DNA of 64,000 bases from Acanthosepion esculentum (lineage: Eukaryota > Mollusca > Cephalopoda > Sepiida > Sepiidae). Of this stretch, positions 22,029-33,396 are shown in pieces (position 1 is the first letter of the stretch; each line of letters opens with the position of its first letter). The notes beneath the pieces were generated by a model that saw only the letters and a program-made list of their open reading frames with translations, made no database searches and had not been told where the DNA came from. The stretch covers positions 24,797,690-24,861,689 of the forward strand of contig OZ038495.1 in the NCBI GenBank assembly GCA_964036315.1, written 5' to 3'. The position numbers and the translations under genes are program-made.

Positions 22029-22990
22029 TTGACTAAGTATGGGGGAGAAGCAATCTTAAGAGAATTAGAAGTCTTACCACGGTACATTAGAGGCGTCTAC
22101 AATCTTAACCACATAAAATATGCAGATGACACAGTCTTGAGTGCACACGCAGAAAACAAACTACAAGAACTCCCACAGAAGGTAGTAAAGGAAAGCGAGA
22201 AAAAAAGACTAAACATCAATTGTAAGAAGAAAAAATATATGGTTTTCAACAAAAAGAACTACTAAAGATGCAAATTACACATTGAAAACATCAAAATCAA
22301 GTAAATACAAAAATGTTAATATCTATGAAGTATTTTAACAGAGGACAAAATATGTGACACCGTACTCAAAAACGCACATTGGATAGTGTTATGGGAACTT
22401 ACCCATAATAGTAATGGACTAGTCCGTAACCCATAAATACTGCGCCTCAAGAGGAAGCAGCAGTGTCAGAGACAGTGACAGAGAGTCAGACAGAGAGAGA
22501 GTGAGTCGGGTAGTCGGGTAGTTGGCTAGACGATTACTGTAGGACATTGGAATAGTGATACTTCGAGACAACATAGTTCTCGCTAACCTAACCTGATTAT
22601 TTCTATTAACACTTCTACTATTTTGTACATATATTCTATTTATAATATATCTGTTTTAATCCATACCTGTGTTCGAGTTATTCTTCATTGGTTCTACCTT
22701 GGACCATCACCGTGGTACAAGGAACCTGGACCATAACAGAGAGCAAAGCAAAGTATCAAGAAATATGAATATTGTGTTTTATACTAACAGTCCTTCTATA
22801 TATCAGTCAATGCTGGTAAATTTACTCGTAGATAAAGAACAGACTTGAGGCAAATAAATATGTTTCTCCGGAAGGGTGTTTAGGACTGAACATGAAGTTT
22901 TAGAGAAAAAACAGTGCACTCATACGAAAGCGGTAATTGAAATATCTAGGACCCATAATGAAGAAAGACAAACAAAAACTCACATTGGGT
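22029..22990 (+). mobile_element. RTE-type LINE RT fragment, split by a solo LTR
   Basis: The 78-codon frame from 22029 contains LNHIKYADDTVLSAHAEN, the RT catalytic YADD block, then KVVKESEKKRLNINCKK. Downstream pieces (ICDTVLKNAHW at about 22350-22385, then LTVLLYISQCW near 22785 and RLEANKYVSPEG near 22845) follow the RTE order seen elsewhere here. The element is interrupted at 22386 by the LTR and continues at 22744. Confidence 0.75.
22387..22738. mobile_element. Solo LTR (352 bp) with 8-bp terminal inverted repeat
   Basis: Starts TGTTATGG and ends CCATAACA, an exact inverted pair, with TG...CA termini as in LTR retroelements. The flanking 5-mers are GATAG and GAGAG, a target duplication with one mismatch. 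The LINE reading order resumes right after it. No internal gag-pol is present. Confidence 0.8.
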
Positions 22991-23039
22991 CAGTCATCAC
23001 CCGGGTAACCAAACTCTAAGTACTTTCACGGTAATTGCT

Positions 23040-23510
23040 TCGATGAGCTGCTTTCGCTGGTTTCCAGGCTTCATGAATTCAAGCGTCCTACAAGGCTGGC
23101 ATCCCGCTCCCACCCTTTCACTGTTAAAACTGTTAAATGTAGAGGTCTCTTCTACTCCAATAGCTTCATATCTCGCACCTCTCGCCTATGGAACTCCCTT
23201 CCTTATTCCTGTTTTCCTGACAACTATAATCTCCAACTATTCAAATGTAACGTCAATCGACATCTCCAGTTGCCTTGATCTATCCACTATCCTTCTCCAC
23301 ATCCTTTCCTCTTTCACTCCTATCTGCTCTCGCTCCTAATTTTCTGTAACCCCCTTGCCTTGATCGATCCACTATTTTTCTCTACATCCTTTCATCTAAC
23401 ACTCCTATCTGCTCTCGCTCCAAATCTTCTGTAACCCCTTGCGTGCTAGTGGCTTCCAGCCTTGCTTGGGGTGGTGAAAAGCTTAAAAAAAAACAAAAAA
23501 ACAAAAAAAA
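23040..23510 (+). mobile_element. Jockey/CR1-type LINE 3' end with A-rich tail
   Basis: Plus-strand residues SHPFTVKTVKCRGLFYSNSF, SRTSRLWNSLPYSCFPDNYN and LQLFKCNVNRHLQ are the ORF2 C-terminus of this LINE group. The segment ends GCTTGGGGTGGTGAAAAGC followed by an A/C-rich tail (23480-23515). 37560-37970 and 44140-44660 carry the same ending. The 3' region here has an internal duplication of about 105 bp (23270-23430). Confidence 0.75.
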
Positions 23511-23519
23511 CAATGAGAC

Positions 23520-24640
23520 ACCTGGTCACCAAAACCGAATTAAATCCAACATTGGACCTGGTGACTTAATGCAAAATCTATTAATAAAAAGAAAGCGAAT
23601 AAAATGGAATAGTGAAGAGTATGAACAAATTATGGCAGCTTTTTTCACTGCACTCGAAAATCCACAAAAGAGCATCACGAATCAATTATGGAGAGATATA
23701 GTAGGAACTAAAATAAGACCCTAACTCGACCGAAATATGCTTGCTAATTCCGCAGGTATATCATGTGAATTAAAAGACTCTTAAATACAGAAATATATAA
23801 GATAAAATTAAATATAAGACAAAGTAAAATCATACATAATCCAAACCAAAATGAGGCAAGAGTGGAAATAGATAATATGACAAGGACGGGATATAAACTA
23901 AAATAAATAAGATACAAAATAAAGATCTCTCAGGAAATAAAACGGAAGAATATAGCTGTGTCATAAACAATTGCACTGATTCATGTTCTGTCACCAATGA
24001 AGATGAATCCAACGACATTAGAACAGAATGAGGAAGTGACTTGATACAACAGATATGTGGTTCTACAGAAGGATACTGAGGACGCCATGAACAAAACGTG
24101 TGAGCAACGACGAGGTTTTAGGGAAAATAGAAACAATAATAACAAACATTAGGAAGAGACAATTGAAATTTCTAGACCGCATAATAAGAAAAGAGGGCTT
24201 GGAAAATTTGATAAACTCATGTCAGATTGAAAGCAAGAGGGATACAGGAAAATAACACATAACTAACCATGATAGAACAAGATTTAGGAGACATCACAAA
24301 AAGACATTTATTAAGATCGACAAATAATAGGAAATTGTTGAGAACCATGATAGCCAACGTCCTGAAGAGACATGACACTTAGAAGAAAGCGGGTCATTGC
24401 AAGGGAAGTAACTCTACATCTATATTGAAACGTAAGTTAAAGGGAGACAACTTAATGAAGAAAATGATAAAAAGGAAATATCATCACGTAACAATGCAAC
24501 TAAATTTAAGTAAGATTTTAAAAGATGTTAGAAATCTTTAAAAGTGGAAGAAGTTAATGGAAAATAGTTAGAAATAATAACAGTTTCATAAAAATACAGG
24601 ATAATAGATGAGATATATTTTCTTCCAAACGCCCTTTGAA
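23520..24640 (+). mobile_element. RTE-type LINE, internally deleted
   Basis: Begins with an N-terminal block RKRIKWNSEEYEQIMAAFF...ALENPQKS (23590-23670), continues with Lys-rich sequence to about 24020, then jumps to the ORF2 C-terminus: MWFYRRILRTP, RVSNDEVLGKIE, and NIRKRQLKFLDRIIRKEGLE (24050-24210). The 3' untranslated part (24380-24640) is the reverse complement of 32180-32400 and 42430-42620. The central RT is missing. Confidence 0.7.
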
Positions 24641-25990
24641 CTAACCTTTTTAACCTCTATATTGATAATTGCTCCACTGAGGTTTTCTCTTGGGTTAAAG
24701 CAGGTAAAGATGCTTTCATTCCCTCTCGGAAGTACCAGGTAAAACCTCAAACATCTCCATGGTTCACAGCAGCATGATCCGCCACTCTAGCCCACAGGAA
24801 ACACTAATTCTGGCTATCCCAATGTGACAGTTCCTATCATTTCAAAACGTGAAATAAAATGTTTCCTGAGCCCTCACTCTTCTAGCTCATTTTTCTATTA
24901 AGTGAGTGTCTCCCAGGGCTCTATCCTTGGTCATTCATTAACGACCCTCCCGATAGCATCAGCTCTTAGTGTTTGTGTGAGGAGATCTGATCCCTTGTCT
25001 TATGAAGATCGTTTTCAAATATTGCACATGTTGCAGTCAGTAAAGATCTTGTTTAAAACAAAGAGTAGTAATCCTATTTGTGAATGATCAGAATAAAAGA
25101 GTAAATGATGCAACTGCATTCAGCAATATCAATTTTGGAATGTCTAAACGCTGATCGCAATTAAAATTTTCCGGAATTCAGAAATGTTTATCGTGTTCCC
25201 TTATTTATTATCACTAGGCGCAAAAGATCTTTTATGGTTGCTACGGTCGTATAAATACCACTTTCTCATGTGCGTTTTTATGGAATATCTGATAATTCCC
25301 TAAAAGTGTACATGCTTCACTTTTGTACATGTCATCTCCGTCGCCAATATCTGAATGTTCTTGTGATTTCTTGTAACATTTTGGCTAAGCAACACATTCC
25401 AATGAACCTGTTGAACGTTGGTGTCTGTCTTTCCTATATTTAACTGTTGGTTATACTTTCCCGATTAAGGGTTCCCGCAAGGTATTATGTCTGTTTTGAT
25501 TCATTTATTTTCTTCTTCTCTTACGCTAATCCTTTATTCATTATCTTGGATATATTATACAACGGCCTCATCCCTTTTACACATGGTCAGCTATAACTAT
25601 AAGCCCTCAAATTTTATTTTTAAGGGGTGGTTGGTGTTTTTCTTGTACTCTCTGTCATCTGTGCATGGTATTTTTTATATGCACTATATACAGTAGGTAT
25701 TATGTTCTTCAGAGATCTAAATGCAATGTCAATCGTTATATTCTATCTTCTTAATCCCTGTTCTTTTATTATTCATTACGCCTGCGCAGAGGCGAGCTCC
25801 ATTCCTATTCCGTTAGTAAGGAGTTAGTTCCACTCGAACAGCTGTTTCCCATGAATCGCTATTTTCGATAACCAACCCAAATAGATGATCTTCCGCCCAC
25901 GACAAACTTAATCCCTTCAAGTATAGTGTTAATCGTTATCTTTCTCACATATCTTCATAAAAAGCGCCTCTTCCGTTTTCCTCTTATTTC
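24640..25990 (+). mobile_element. Scattered Jockey/CR1-type LINE pieces
   Basis: WVKAGKDAFIPSRKYQVKP-like residues (about 24690-24745), an RT block VSQGSILGHSL (about 24905), and a 3' end at 25700-25780 that matches 44490-44570 show one or more decayed copies. The order is right for a single deleted element, but the middle is too decayed to be sure. Confidence 0.55.
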
Positions 25991-26177
25991 TGAGTAGCCC
26001 GCTTAATTTCACAAGGAAGATGACGTTAATTCAAATTTTGTTTGTTTCGTTTCGTTTTGACGTTTCGTTTTGACGTTTCGTTTTGATGTGTTCACACAAA
26101 CTTTCTTCCTGACTTAAAAAGGATGGGGGAAGCTGGTGTCACGGATGAATCATTAATACACACCCGACTAATCTCCC

Positions 26178-27503
26178 TTGTTGTCTGTTGCATTGTGGGT
26201 ACCCACGTCAGAAAAAAAAATGCTAACTATTCAGACAATGAAAGAGAGGGTTACAGGATATAAGATTTATGAAGAAGTTAAGAAAGCAGCCTCAAAGTTG
26301 AACCTCCCGCTTGAACAACAAGTCAGCGTAGCAATACATGGAGCCCCAGCAATATTTGGTTCTAAGTTAGGCTTTCTTGCAAAATTAAAAGAAGAATTAA
26401 CTTCTTTGAATTTATCAAACAGCAACTTTAAAACTACCCATTGCATTATTTACCAAAAACATTTATGTGCAACGTCTCTAAAATGTGAAAATGTTATACA
26501 TGTGGTTGTTTCAGCCATCAATTTTATAAAATTCCGAGCATTTATTCTTCGCCAGTTTAAAGAGTTTTTAGAAGAACTTGAATCGGAATATGGCAACCTG
26601 GTTCACTACTGTGCAATTCGTTGGTTAAGTAAAGGATTTTATAGCATCAGAGAAGAGCTATGTGTCTGTAATGACAAAAGTACGCAGGTGTAGGCTTTAA
26701 GAAAGCTTTATTCAACTGAGAATTTATATTCCCAGCAAACAGAAATAGCTCTCTCAAACAAGTAACAAAACAAGGAGAGATCACTCTTAACTATTCATAA
26801 CATTTTCAGAAATTTAGGGTAATTTAGTTCTCGAGTTGAAAGATGAGAACTGGATTTGTGACCTTGCATTCTTTGTAGATATCACTCACATTTGAATTAA
26901 ATTTAAAATTGCAAAAGCAAAATCAGTTGATTCATGAGATGTATTTTCATGTCAAAGCGTTTCGATCAAAAATTCAAATTTTGGAGAATGAACTCAGGAC
27001 TGGTGATGTTTTTCATTTTCTCACACTATCACGGGTCAAAGTCAGGATATAATAGTTTTGCTGTAGATATAAACGAGATGGTAAAAAAAAAACTCTAGAT
27101 TTAATGACTTCAGAGCTAGAGAAGCTGATTTTTATCTTTTTGGGAATCCCTTTAATGCTGATGTTGAAAAAGTTCGAAAGGAATTGCAAATGGAGCTAAT
27201 TGAGCTGCAGAGTGATTAATCTCTTCGATAAAAATTTAAAGCGATATATTTAAATGCATTTTATGCAACTAGACCCGAAGAGAACTATCAGGAAATAGTG
27301 TGCTTTGCTTGATGGGATGCCACTATGTTTGTTAGTACGTATAAATGTGAACAACTATTTTCTATAATGAAAATAATGAAGTCAAGAACGAGCTCCAGAT
27401 TGACTGATATTCATCTGGAAGACTATTTACGAGTTGCAACATCGAAAATTCCTGTAAATCTTGAGAAACGTACAGAAAATGTGCAACTCCAGTTTTCTCA
27501 TTA
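26178..27503 (+). pseudogene. hAT-superfamily transposase-like relic (ZBED/GTF2IRD2-type)
   Basis: The longest frame (26178-26693) contains HGAPAIFGSKLGFLAKLKEE and then NLVHYCAIRWLSKGFYSIRE, both typical of this hAT-derived group, where the first is usually TDGAPAM-like. After 26693, broken frames continue with NLKLQKQNQLIHEMYFHVKA (about 26905-26960) and RTGDVFHFLTLS (27000-27035). The C-terminal dimerisation block follows, CEQLF at 27349 and then LTDIHLEDYLRVATSKIPV (27400-27455). Several frameshifts and stops. The N-terminal BED zinc finger is not visible. Terminal repeats not found. Such genes can be domesticated, but this copy cannot make the protein. Confidence 0.75.
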
Positions 27504-27509
27504 AAATTC

Positions 27510-28115
27510 GTGAGTAAATGTTTCTTGTTTGTGTTTTGTCAAGCATTGTTTGTGTTTCAGTCGGACTATTTTCCGTGCCTATTTTGATTTTTTTCTTTTG
27601 ATTTCGGGTAGATATACTTCAGGTCAAATTACTTTTTTTTAAAATTTTTCTAGTTTCTTCCCTTTATTCATAGATAGCTAATGAGTAATTTAAATACGCA
27701 TATTTAAATGCACATAACTTCCATGATTTAAATTGTTTATTTACATTTTTAATCATTCCACCCAGGTACCATATCTTGAAACGGTTTGATTAAACTACAT
27801 ACATAACAATGATTAAGTACGATATTTTTTTTTAATTTTTCAAGCTTTGAAAGTAACGTTTTCAGCATTTTAATATATTGGGGATATCCACATCTTTTGT
27901 TTTCGAAACAAACTTTCATAATGATTCTTTTCTCTGGGGAAAGATTTTTGCCACTAATTTACATATCAGAATAATAAAATCTATGATTAAATAGAAGTAA
28001 AATCTCTCTTATTTTTACATGAATTTCACAATCGTAATTTTAATTTTATCATTTACTCGATCAATATGTACTAATTGTGAAGAAACAAATTAAAACTCAC
28101 AGAGTTACTTCCCTT
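27510..28115. other. AT-rich DNA, no feature recognised
   Basis: Low-complexity A/T-rich sequence between the hAT relic and the foldback element. Confidence 0.4.
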
Positions 28116-28119
28116 TTTT

Positions 28120-28670
28120 AGCGCGTATGCAAAGAGGGGTAACTATGCATTAACGATTAGCTTTCTCGGCTGCAGAGGCACATACACGTCAAAATAAATT
28201 CGTGTTTTTACGTAGTATTTATTTTAAGACATTTTTCATTTTCGATTACTTTAGGAACTTTTATAATTGAAAATCTACATTTGTTTCGGTATATTAGTAG
28301 AAATAAAATATACTCAATTTGTAAAAAAAATAATGCAAAAAATTAGTCACATATATGATTTTTAAAAAAATAAAATGACCCTATTTTATTCCTACGAATA
28401 TATCTTCATTCAATCATTGTATTTATTAAAAATTAATATTTATAATTAATTTATAGTATTAAAAATGTTTGTGCTTTTTTATAAAATAAGTCTATTTTGT
28501 ATCTACTAATATACTAAAGCACATGTATTTTTTTTATTATAACAGTTCTTGAAGTAAATGAAAAATTTCTTAAAATAAACTCCACGTAAAAATACAAATT
28601 TATTTTGATGTATATATGCCTCCGTATATGTATATAGGTAATCGTTGATACAGTGTTACCTCCGTCGCTT
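28120..28670. mobile_element. Foldback element with arms of about 200 bp
   Basis: 28130-28300 and 28490-28665 are inverted, diverged copies: GTCAAAATAAATTCGTG pairs with CAAATTTATTTTGATG, and the outer GAGGGGTAACTATGCATTAACGA pairs with the inverse TCGTTGATACAGTGTTACCTCCG. The pairing continues inward (TATATTAGTAGAAATAAAAT with its inverse ATACAAAATAG...). The centre is near 28396. It has no coding capacity, as in MITE or Foldback elements. Confidence 0.65.
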
Positions 28671-28739
28671 GCGATTCTGCAGAATCACTTAAATTAGTAC
28701 CTGCGGATTGCTTGAAGATGAGCCATGTCATTTGTGGTC

Positions 28740-29930
28740 TGTTTCTCGAAAAAGGTTGGCCACGCCTCCTTTAATATATATGACATCATGTAAAATGATG
28801 CGTTAAAATGAAAATAAATCTAACAATTAGTTTATCTGTGCTTTACTGCAGCAGCGATGAAAATGATTCTGTTGATCATCAAACAGCGTGGCGATGTAGA
28901 GTAAGTTGAGATAAATATTTGTTACGTCCGCATCCACTATAAAGTGTTATTTTCTTTCCTTTTATGTGTCGTGTTCTTTCAGGACGTAGGAGATGATGGT
29001 TCTCCACTTCCCCCTATCCCTTGTGGCTCTCAATAGGTCTCGTCCTTCTGCCACCTCCCCCAGACTACGTTCTGTCATCGTTGCTCAAGCCCGCCAGGTA
29101 TGTCATGCATTGCTTTCTCTTGCCTCTCTTTCCTTCTGTTCGATCTGTGAGTATCAAATTTTCCAGGCCTTCCTTTCCCATTACCTGTCCCAGAAACTTC
29201 AGCTGCCTTTTCCTGATGTTAAGTATAAGACTCTTCATTGTTTGCATCCTCTACAAGACCTCATCGTTGCTCACACGCTCGGTCTATGATATCCTCAGCA
29301 TCCTTCAGTAGAAACACATCTCCGTCGCCTCGAGTCTCTCCTTCATCTTTGAAGAGACCGTCCAACATTCGTTACCATAAAGGAGGACAGATGTCACGTA
29401 ACAGCTTAATATTCTTTTCTTTGTTACCAAATAAATCCTCCTGTCTTGCAATACTCTGCCCAGCTTTTGGAATGCGTCCTTGGCCATCCCAATACGTCCA
29501 CGTATCTCAGTGTAGCTCTTACTGTTCTCTGTCAAAACAAATCCCAGATATTTAAGCACCTGCTTGATTTTAGTGTCTGCTATCAGTACTGTCTCATCTG
29601 TGTATCTTATGTTGTTAAGAATGTGTCCGCCAATGTTGAATCCCAGTAGAATTTTCAATTCTCTTTAAATTCTCAATTTTAAATTCTCGCGTTTAAATAT
29701 CTCATGTACTGTATATAAATATCATATAATCTTTCAAGCAATGAATATAAATTTCACTGTTGAAGATAAGCTTACGTGTAACCTTTCCGTTGTCATTTAT
29801 CCTAACGTTTAAATAAGTCAAATTCGAATACCGAATGTCATGGTCTAATTGCTTCAGTGAGCTTCTGTTTATGAATGATTCTACATCAGCAGTAGTAGCA
29901 ACAAAGTTAGAAGAAGCCCATTGTAGTAGG
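28740..29930. repeat. Segmental-duplication module, copy A (split by a LINE)
   Basis: 28780-28940 and 29680-29920 correspond in order to 38150-38530 and to 45115-45480. The anchors are GACATCATGTAAAATGATG, GATGAAAATGAT.CTG, GTGGCGATGTAGAGTAAGTTG, GAATATAAATTTCACTGT and ATTGCTTCA. An RTE LINE (28960-29660) sits inside this copy only. Confidence 0.7.
28960..29660 (-). mobile_element. RTE/BovB-type LINE ORF2 C-terminal half
   Basis: Minus-strand reading gives IRYTDETVLIADTKIKQV (motif C as YTDE), then SYTEIRGRIGMAKDAFQKLG, then CYVTSVLLYGNECWTVSS, FYRRML (29658-29290), and after a shift NIRKRQLKFLGQVMGKEGLE and KQCMTYLAGL (29220-29070). This is the best-preserved RTE C-terminus in the window and identifies the origin of the 125-bp satellite unit. 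Confidence 0.85.
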
Positions 29931-29939
29931 AATCACATT

Positions 29940-30433
29940 ATCGTTAGCAATAAGCTTAATATCTTATATCGAAATAATTTTTCTTGATCACAGACCCACT
30001 GACGTATCAGTTTAGATCAAAATTCATATCATTTACGTGTACGTTATACCACAATTTCGGGTACAGAGCAAAACCGAATAAAGGAATGAATGCGAATAAT
30101 GCAGAATGGTCTGGTGCAAATACCACAACATATAGTAATCACAGATTTCTGTTTTCATATTTATAGGTAGGAAAAGGGAATGCTCCGGGACATTTTCTAT
30201 GTGTCGTTATGAGACTGATGAGAGAAGAAGGAAAGGGAAATAGAATGGAGAGCTAAATACCATAATTACATTATATTGGAAAAGAAAACCTTTATTTATT
30301 TATATCCAATATGCTTATGCATACATATGAAAATAAAATCTGAATATATACATTCGCCATTTCGCTCGGTTCGCACTCCACCCTGGCCTTTGAAAAGAAG
30401 TAGGGTTTATCCCTTGTTTCCTGTTTAGTATAT
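29940..30433. other. No feature recognised
   Basis: Mixed AT-rich sequence up to the LTR at 30434. Confidence 0.35.
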
Positions 30434-31173
30434 TGTTATGGTCCAAGGTTAGGACCCAGGAAGAACGACACGAACACAAGAGTATAAATAACGAAGATAT
30501 ATTACACGAATAATAATACAATATGTTGAAGGTATTAGCATGACTGCCAGTCTGGTTTGGAGTGAACTACTATTGGCTCGACTCGATTCCGTCTCGATAT
30601 TTAACAACCCTCCCACGTGGGTCGAATGTGGCACAAGGCCGGGTTAATGTGGGCTCACCGAACCCGTAGGCTCGGCCAAAAATATGCCCATTTAGAACCC
30701 GTATAAACGGATTCAGGGACTGTCTTCCTCCCCGGACGAAACTTTGCCCTTCGGCAAAGCCTCGTCCAGGTTCCTCTCTGCCAAAGCAGAGAGTTCGACA
30801 GAAGTCGCAAACAGTCAAAGACTGCTCACGACTCGATTCATCTCGATATTTAACAACCCTCCCACGTGGGTCGAATGTGGCACAAGGCCGGTTTAATGTG
30901 GGCTCCCCGAGCCCGTAGGCTCGGCCAAAAATATGCCCATTTAGAATCCGTATAAACGGGTTCAGGGACTGTCTAACTCCCCGGACGAAACTTTGCCCTT
31001 CGGCAAAGCCTCGTCCGGGTTCCTCTCTGCTAAAGCAAAGAGTTCGACAAAAGACGCAAACAGTCAGAGACTGCTCATGACTCGATTCGTCTCGTCCCTC
31101 TCTCTTGAGTGGTACAGTATTCATAGTGTCATGAAGAGTTCAACTCTGTCGTTATAGGTAAGGTCCCAAAACA
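30434..31173. mobile_element. Solo LTR (740 bp) with internal 250-bp tandem duplication
   Basis: Termini are TGTTATGGTCC and GGTCCCAAAACA (TG...CA, imperfect inverted pair). The flanking 5-mer TATAT occurs at 30429-30433 and 31174-31178. Inside, two copies of a 250-bp unit starting CGACTCGATTC lie at 30579-30828 and 30829-31077. The 184-codon minus-strand frame over this stretch results from the duplicated, relatively GC-rich sequence and is not a recognisable protein. Confidence 0.75.
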
Positions 31174-31386
31174 TATATGTTTTCCAGTTCATTCTAAAGT
31201 ATTTTCATTCTCCGTCACTTCCAGTATCCCCTTGTGTCTTCGTGGAATAATCACCTTGTGTAGGATGAATCGATTAAAAAAGAAGAAACGTAGTTATATT
31301 GGGAAGATTTTACTCACTAAATCCTAATGTTCTTTTTAACTTGTTTTATTACTCTCCCTTAGTTTTCACTTTTAACGTCTCTTTTT

Positions 31387-31420
31387 ATTCTTTCTTTCTT
31401 TCTTTCTTTCTTTCTTTCAG
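31387..31420. repeat. (TTCT)n microsatellite
   Basis: About eight TTCT units. A matching (CATT)n(TTCT)n lies at about 38705-38755 in the duplicated block. Confidence 0.9.
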
Positions 31421-31749
31421 ATGTAAGATATCTGACATGAGGTGTGATAATCCATAAGGTTTGCGAGCCATGACTATTCATTGTTCCTCCTAAATTGTAA
31501 ACCTTGAACATGATGTACATTAAAAGAAAAGAAAATGTTAAATATGAAAATTAAAATTGTAAATTATAAATTTATATATTTGACTAATGACAGGCGATAA
31601 AAAGAAAAGAAAAACAGAAATGCAATAATAGGAATTATTTGCTATCAAATGGTGACAAATAACACACGTTGTTTTAAGCAGTAACTACAACAAGTTTTCA
31701 TAAATACTTTCATGATAATTTTCTGTGGAACTTTACTCTATGGTATCTC

Positions 31750-32110
31750 GACTTTATGGATTTAAGCGCAGTACCAGACTGGCGGCAAGAATTACCTTTA
31801 GAGGTAAGTTCTGCTAAGTCGGTTTCTTCAGTAGACATTGTCTCTGCTTATTCCAGAGCAAGTGGCAATGAGTCCCACTGGATCACACAGGAAGATCTTA
31901 ATGTCCTTGCCTGTGATTTGTACCTATCTAAGCAACAGAGTACCTGGCATCTCAGGCTAAGTAGTGGAACTTAGTAACGACAGATATCACGAGTTTCAGA
32001 ACACGGAACAATGACATCGCTTCCTTCTTCGACATGGAAAAATGGTTATGCTATTGAGCAAAGGTCTCTGGTTCGTTCACCTTCTACGTCTCAGATATTG
32101 CTACTACAAT
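31750..32110 (+). pseudogene. Uncharacterised conserved-protein relic, copy A (truncated)
   Basis: A 72-codon frame (31756-31974) contains SSVDIVSAYSRASGNESHWI, TQEDLNVLACDLYLSKQQST. After a shift it continues as ...SFRTRNNDIASFFDMEKW (about 31990-32050). The same protein relic is longer in copy B (39900-40995). I recall proteins of this type as multi-copy uncharacterised genes in arthropods and molluscs; their function is unknown to me and a transposon origin is possible. No start or stop pair defines a gene here. Confidence 0.6.
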
Positions 32111-32179
32111 TTATTTTTAAGTATATATTAATAAATTCGACCTCATAATCAGAAAAATATCTCATTTGTTAGTCCCTCT

Positions 32180-32870
32180 TTTTATGAGACTGTTATTATT
32201 TCTAATTATTTTCCATTAATTTTATTCCTTTTAAAAATTTCTAGCATTTTCTATCATTTCAAAAATCATCAGTTGCATTTATATATGGTGAAATTCTCTT
32301 TTTTATAATTTTCTGTATTAACATCGTTTCTTTAACTTCATTTCAGTATGGATGTAGAGTTACTTCCCTTGCAGTGAGCCGCTTTCCAACGTGTTAACAA
32401 ATGGCATTTGTAAATATTTCTTCTTCTATGTACCGTCTACATCCATGACGTAGTGAAGTATTGCCCTTCGACATCTCCTGCCCTTTGTACCGCTTAATAA
32501 ATGTTGTCCCATGGTTATTTCTCCTAAACCGTCTTCCACCATCAAAATCAATATGTAAATTATGCGTTGTTTTCCTCTGTCCTTCTTGCTTTAAATCTTC
32601 CCAGTGAGTATCAATTTTCCAAGACTTATTTCTTCATTTTTGCTATCTCTTCCCGATGTAGAATATAAGTTTCCCTTTTGCTTACATCTTCGGTTCATGG
32701 TATCCTCGACATCCTCCTGAAGAACCACATTTCTGTTACATCAAGTTTTATCTCCTTCTATGAGAAAATTGTCCATCATTCACTGCCATACTGAAGTACT
32801 GTTATTACGTAACTTTTCAGTACTATCTTCTTTGTTTTTAATGATTTCTTCTGTTTCATATACGGCTGAG
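32180..32870 (-). mobile_element. RTE-type LINE 3' end (ORF2 C-terminus + 3' UTR)
   Basis: The 3' untranslated segment (32400-32180) is the inverse of 24380-24600. Above it, the decayed ORF2 C-terminus matches the minus-strand order of 28960-29660 with GACGTAGTG...CTTCCCAGTGAG anchors. The same segment with the same right-hand junction is present at 42430-43110. Confidence 0.65.
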
Positions 32871-32879
32871 AAGGCTGAA

Positions 32880-33290
32880 TAATTTCTTTATAGATGTAAA
32901 AGAGATTTGAAGCGACAGAGATGTGGTTCTACAGAAGGATGCTGAGAACATGTGAACAACACAGAAGAATTAAATAATATAGGAACTAAAAGGACACATA
33001 CTTGGAATCAGAAAGCCAGTTGAAATTTCTGGAAGACATAACGAGGAAAGAGGCTTTGGAGATTTTAACTCTCTCAGCATATATAGAAGAGAAAGCGGGA
33101 AACAGCGGGTAACCTACCTAGAGATTTTGGATGAATGGCTGGCAGAGCGGGATAAATGTATTGTTGAAGAGCCAGATGTTGCTAGCAGTTACAAGAGATA
33201 TGAAATTGTGGAGAACCATGATCTCCCAAGTCCTGAAAGGACATGGCACATAAAAGGATAATAATGGAAATTATCCTCACGTGGACGATA
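32880..33290 (+). mobile_element. RTE-type LINE C-terminal fragment, opposite orientation
   Basis: Plus-strand residues RDVVLQKDAENM-like (MWFYRRMLRT), then EFWRHNEERGFGDFNSLS-like sequence, and the 3' signature GAACCATGATCTCCCAAGTC, CTGAAAGGACATGGCACAT. It joins the minus-strand LINE at TTTCATATACGGCTG, and this junction is shared with 43130-43690. Confidence 0.6.
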
Positions 33291-33396
33291 TCACTTATAG
33301 TAAGTATTTAGTATGGAGCAGTTTTTTTTTAATCCGTCGATTTTACTCGGAAATCCCCTAATAGAACAAGATCTCTCCATGAGGATGATATATATA

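Noticed and set aside
30570..31124. 184-codon minus-strand frame as a gene with two protein repeats
   Set aside because: It lies wholly within a solo LTR and is produced by its 250-bp tandem duplication; no known motif.
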